A stretch of 64,000 nt of DNA, from the NCBI RefSeq assembly GCF_965208485.1, contig NZ_OZ242344.1, forward strand, positions 1,054,001 through 1,118,000, written 5' to 3'. Below are positions 62,425 to 64,000 of this stretch, piece after piece. The first letter of the stretch is position 1. Every line of letters begins with the position of its first letter. A program made the position numbers and the translations under genes. A model generated the notes under the pieces. The model worked only from the letters and a program-made list of their open reading frames with translations. It had not been told where the DNA came from and did not search any database. The DNA is from Poriferisodalis sp965208485 (GTDB lineage: Bacteria; Actinomycetota; Acidimicrobiia; Acidimicrobiales; Poriferisodalaceae).

Positions 62425-62625
62425 GTGTCCCCGCCTTGGTGGGCAGACGAAGAAGAATCCATGCCGCTCGGCAAGATCGCCAACATGCTCGAAATCGCCG
62501 AGGCGGGCATGCTCGACCGCGACGAGCAGCACGACTGGGGATGGTTCCGGCCGACACGTTGCGCCGGGACGCCTGCCTCCGACGCCGAGCAGGCCCGAGG
62601 CACAGCCACTGTGCCTGACGACTGA
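62425..62625 (+). CDS. small protein of unknown function
   Basis: 66 residues from GTG 62425. It contains WADEEESMPLGKIANMLEIA and DEQHDWGWFRP. Spacing is 24 bases to the preceding gene and 11 to the next. No family recognised. Could also be the C-terminal half of the preceding gene after a frameshift. Confidence 0.4.
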   Translation: MSPPWWADEEESMPLGKIANMLEIAEAGMLDRDEQHDWGWFRPTRCAGTPASDAEQARGTATVPDD

Positions 62626-62636
62626 GGGAGTCCGTC

Positions 62637-63209
62637 GTGACCGGCAAGCCATCGTTCACAGCGTCGAGCCGCGGACATTCGCTGTCGCAGCCGATAGCGA
62701 CGGGCCTGTTCGCTTTCGAAGGCAACTGGGAAGCTGACCTCAGCGACAAGGCGAGCATCGCGGCGCTGCTGCAGACGCTGCATGAGTGGATCAGCATCGA
62801 CTTCATCCGTCGCGACATCGGCACCGAAGAAGAGCTGCGGCACTACATCGACCGGTGGCTCGACGACTACGACGACTACCAAGTCGGGTATTTCGGCTTC
62901 CACGGCACTGCGGGCAACCTGTGGCTCGACGACGAACGCCGGGTCCGCTTGGGCGACCTCGAAGAGATGATCGACGGACGCGCCCGCGGCCGTGTGATCC
63001 ACTTCAGTTCGTGCTCTGTAATGCGAGCCGGACCGGACCGAATCGAGGAGTTCCGCAAGCACACCGGGGCACGCGCCGTGACTGGCTACCGCAAAGACGT
63101 CGACAACATCGAGGCCTTCGCCTTCGAACTGCTGCTGCAGGCGTTCAGCACCTATCGGCAGATCAGCGGACCCGACAACTATCTGTGGGAGAACGCGACC
63201 GGCCTGTAG
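62637..63209 (+). CDS. caspase-fold-like (DUF6642-type) protein
   Basis: 190 residues from GTG 62637. YQVGYFGFHGTAGNLWLDD supplies a His-Gly and GRVIHFSSCSVM a Ser-Ser-Cys at the positions of the clan CD (caspase/CHAT) His and Cys. The end reads NIEAFAFELLLQAF. I recall DUF6642 proteins with this spacing. Activity as a protease is inferred. Its convergent neighbour encodes a diadenylate-cyclase-like domain. Confidence 0.6.
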   Translation: MTGKPSFTASSRGHSLSQPIATGLFAFEGNWEADLSDKASIAALLQTLHEWISIDFIRRDIGTEEELRHYIDRWLDDYDDYQVGYFGFHGTAGNLWLDDERRVRLGDLEEMIDGRARGRVIHFSSCSVMRAGPDRIEEFRKHTGARAVTGYRKDVDNIEAFAFELLLQAFSTYRQISGPDNYLWENATGL

Positions 63210-63278
63210 GAACGCCTTGGCTTCGAGTATCGGCGTTGAGGGCACGACCTGTGCGAATCACCGGCCCTCCGACGGCCC

Positions 63279-64000
63279 TCAGCTTGGTTCGTCGGGATGG
63301 AAGTAGGAGTCGTTCATCTCTGGGTCCGGACGAAGCAGCGGCCCCCTCGCTGCGATGCCGCCGGCATCGAGCCGTCGCTGCTGCTCCTGTTCGTCAGCCT
63401 GGTTGACGCGCTCGCACTGATCAGCGTCGAGATAGAAGGCAAAGTCCCTGACGAGGTGATGCGCTTCGGCGTAGTCCTCCCCGTCAGGTTCGTCCTGTGC
63501 GCAGATGTCGCAGAAGCGGTCGACGGCCGCTGCGACCTCGGCACGCGACACACGGGGCCGCAGTGCGGGCAGCAGGTTGACGTTGCCGTCTACCGACACG
63601 ACGACGATGAACGACGTGTCGGGGTGGGCGCGCTGGTAGCGGACCGCGGAGTTGTAGCGCGATCCTCGCGCAGGGTCGCCTTGGCCTGAGGCCTCTCCGT
63701 CGAGGATGATCCCGAATGCGTGGCAGCGTCCCTCGGGGTCGATGAGGACAGCACCGTCCACCGCGCCCAGCCGCTGCACGTCGGCGTCATCCAGATCGCA
63801 AGGTTCCAGGACGAAAGCCGCGGAACCCAGCCGCTGTGCTTCGCTCGCTGCATCGGATGACACGACGAGCGTCATGCCGTGATCGCTGTCTCGGGCGGCC
63901 TCGACAAAGTGCCAGATGCGGTCCATGTCGCACTGGCCGATCGTGCGCGCAGCGACGTCGGCCAAGTCCACCCGCTCCAACGGCCGCCGGGGAAAGGAGA
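63279..64000 (-). CDS. DisA_N-type diadenylate cyclase domain protein (5' partial)
   Basis: The frame is open to the window edge, so the N-terminus is outside; the first in-frame TTG is at 63980. The domain shows VDGAVLIDPEGRCHAFG (DGA motif) and GSRYNSAVRYQ where DisA has GTRHRAA. FIVVVSVDGNVNLLPAL follows. The C-terminal 70 residues are acidic (QDEPDGEDYAEAHH). Cyclases of this group make c-di-AMP from two ATP; the RYNSA variant is seen in other DAC families. Activity is likely but not certain. Confidence 0.72.
   Translation of the reverse strand, partial: SFPRRPLERVDLADVAARTIGQCDMDRIWHFVEAARDSDHGMTLVVSSDAASEAQRLGSAAFVLEPCDLDDADVQRLGAVDGAVLIDPEGRCHAFGIILDGEASGQGDPARGSRYNSAVRYQRAHPDTSFIVVVSVDGNVNLLPALRPRVSRAEVAAAVDRFCDICAQDEPDGEDYAEAHHLVRDFAFYLDADQCERVNQADEQEQQRRLDAGGIAARGPLLRPDPEMNDSYFHPDEPS

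Overview
The window is high-GC DNA from an actinobacterium. Long Ala/Gly/Val-rich proteins, cell-wall-binding type 2 repeat proteins, a dapA-RNase J pair and several start codons lying only 6-8 bases after a TANNNT -10 box (leaderless starts) all fit Actinomycetota. An Acidimicrobiia-like, possibly host- or sponge-associated lineage is my inference; no rRNA or tRNA gene is present to test it.

Layout. (1) 1-14524: four large secreted surface proteins in a row. The first is open at its 5' end (FN3 repeats, Calx-beta, three cell-wall-binding repeats). The next three are tandem paralogs: signal peptide, three cell-wall-binding repeats, Thr/Asp/Asn linker, Calx-beta-like domains, WSDG propeller-like repeats, C-terminal beta-sandwich. 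They are mosaics with near-identical blocks. (2) 14640-25324: mostly housekeeping and catabolic genes: acyl-CoA synthetase, a regulator with a 30-bp tandem repeat, dapA, RNase J, a 2-oxoglutarate dioxygenase, DUF1330, RidA, a hydratase, a membrane protein, a VapB antitoxin whose toxin is deleted, and a nitroreductase. (3) 25618-30013: a membrane coiled-coil protein with 33-bp repeats, an aspartic-protease stub cut by an IS3 element, an IS1380 fragment, a voltage-gated-type channel with an unusual filter, and an exonuclease-BRCT protein. (4) 30067-41137: a seven-gene minus-strand operon that reads as a single-strand DNA phosphorothioation defence system: SspA, SspB, SspC, SspD, followed without gaps by an SF2 helicase, a GHKL ATPase and a PLD nuclease. 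(5) 41326-44390: decayed defence genes (MNT nucleotidyltransferase, DUF3800), an HTH-nucleotidyltransferase gene with a clear operator, and a Schlafen/AlbA-type ATPase flanked by short repeats. (6) 44822-50553: a stack of insertion sequences (two related IS3-like, one IS1380, one more IS3). (7) 50554-58311: an ApeA-like fragment cut by an IS, a SIR2-like gene, a HEPN-like gene, other unknown pairs, an AbiEi-like regulator and a pilin-like protein. (8) 58485-64000: a Fic protein with its own operator, an orphan N6-methyltransferase, a small operon ending in a caspase-fold-like protein, and the end of a diadenylate-cyclase-domain gene.

From 24261 onward the window is a defence and mobile-element island. 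The phosphorothioation operon is the intact centrepiece. Around it lie solitary or broken toxin-antitoxin and abortive-infection genes, active-looking IS elements and a family of about 100-bp inverted-repeat elements. One of these elements now supplies the stop codon of the HTH-nucleotidyltransferase gene.
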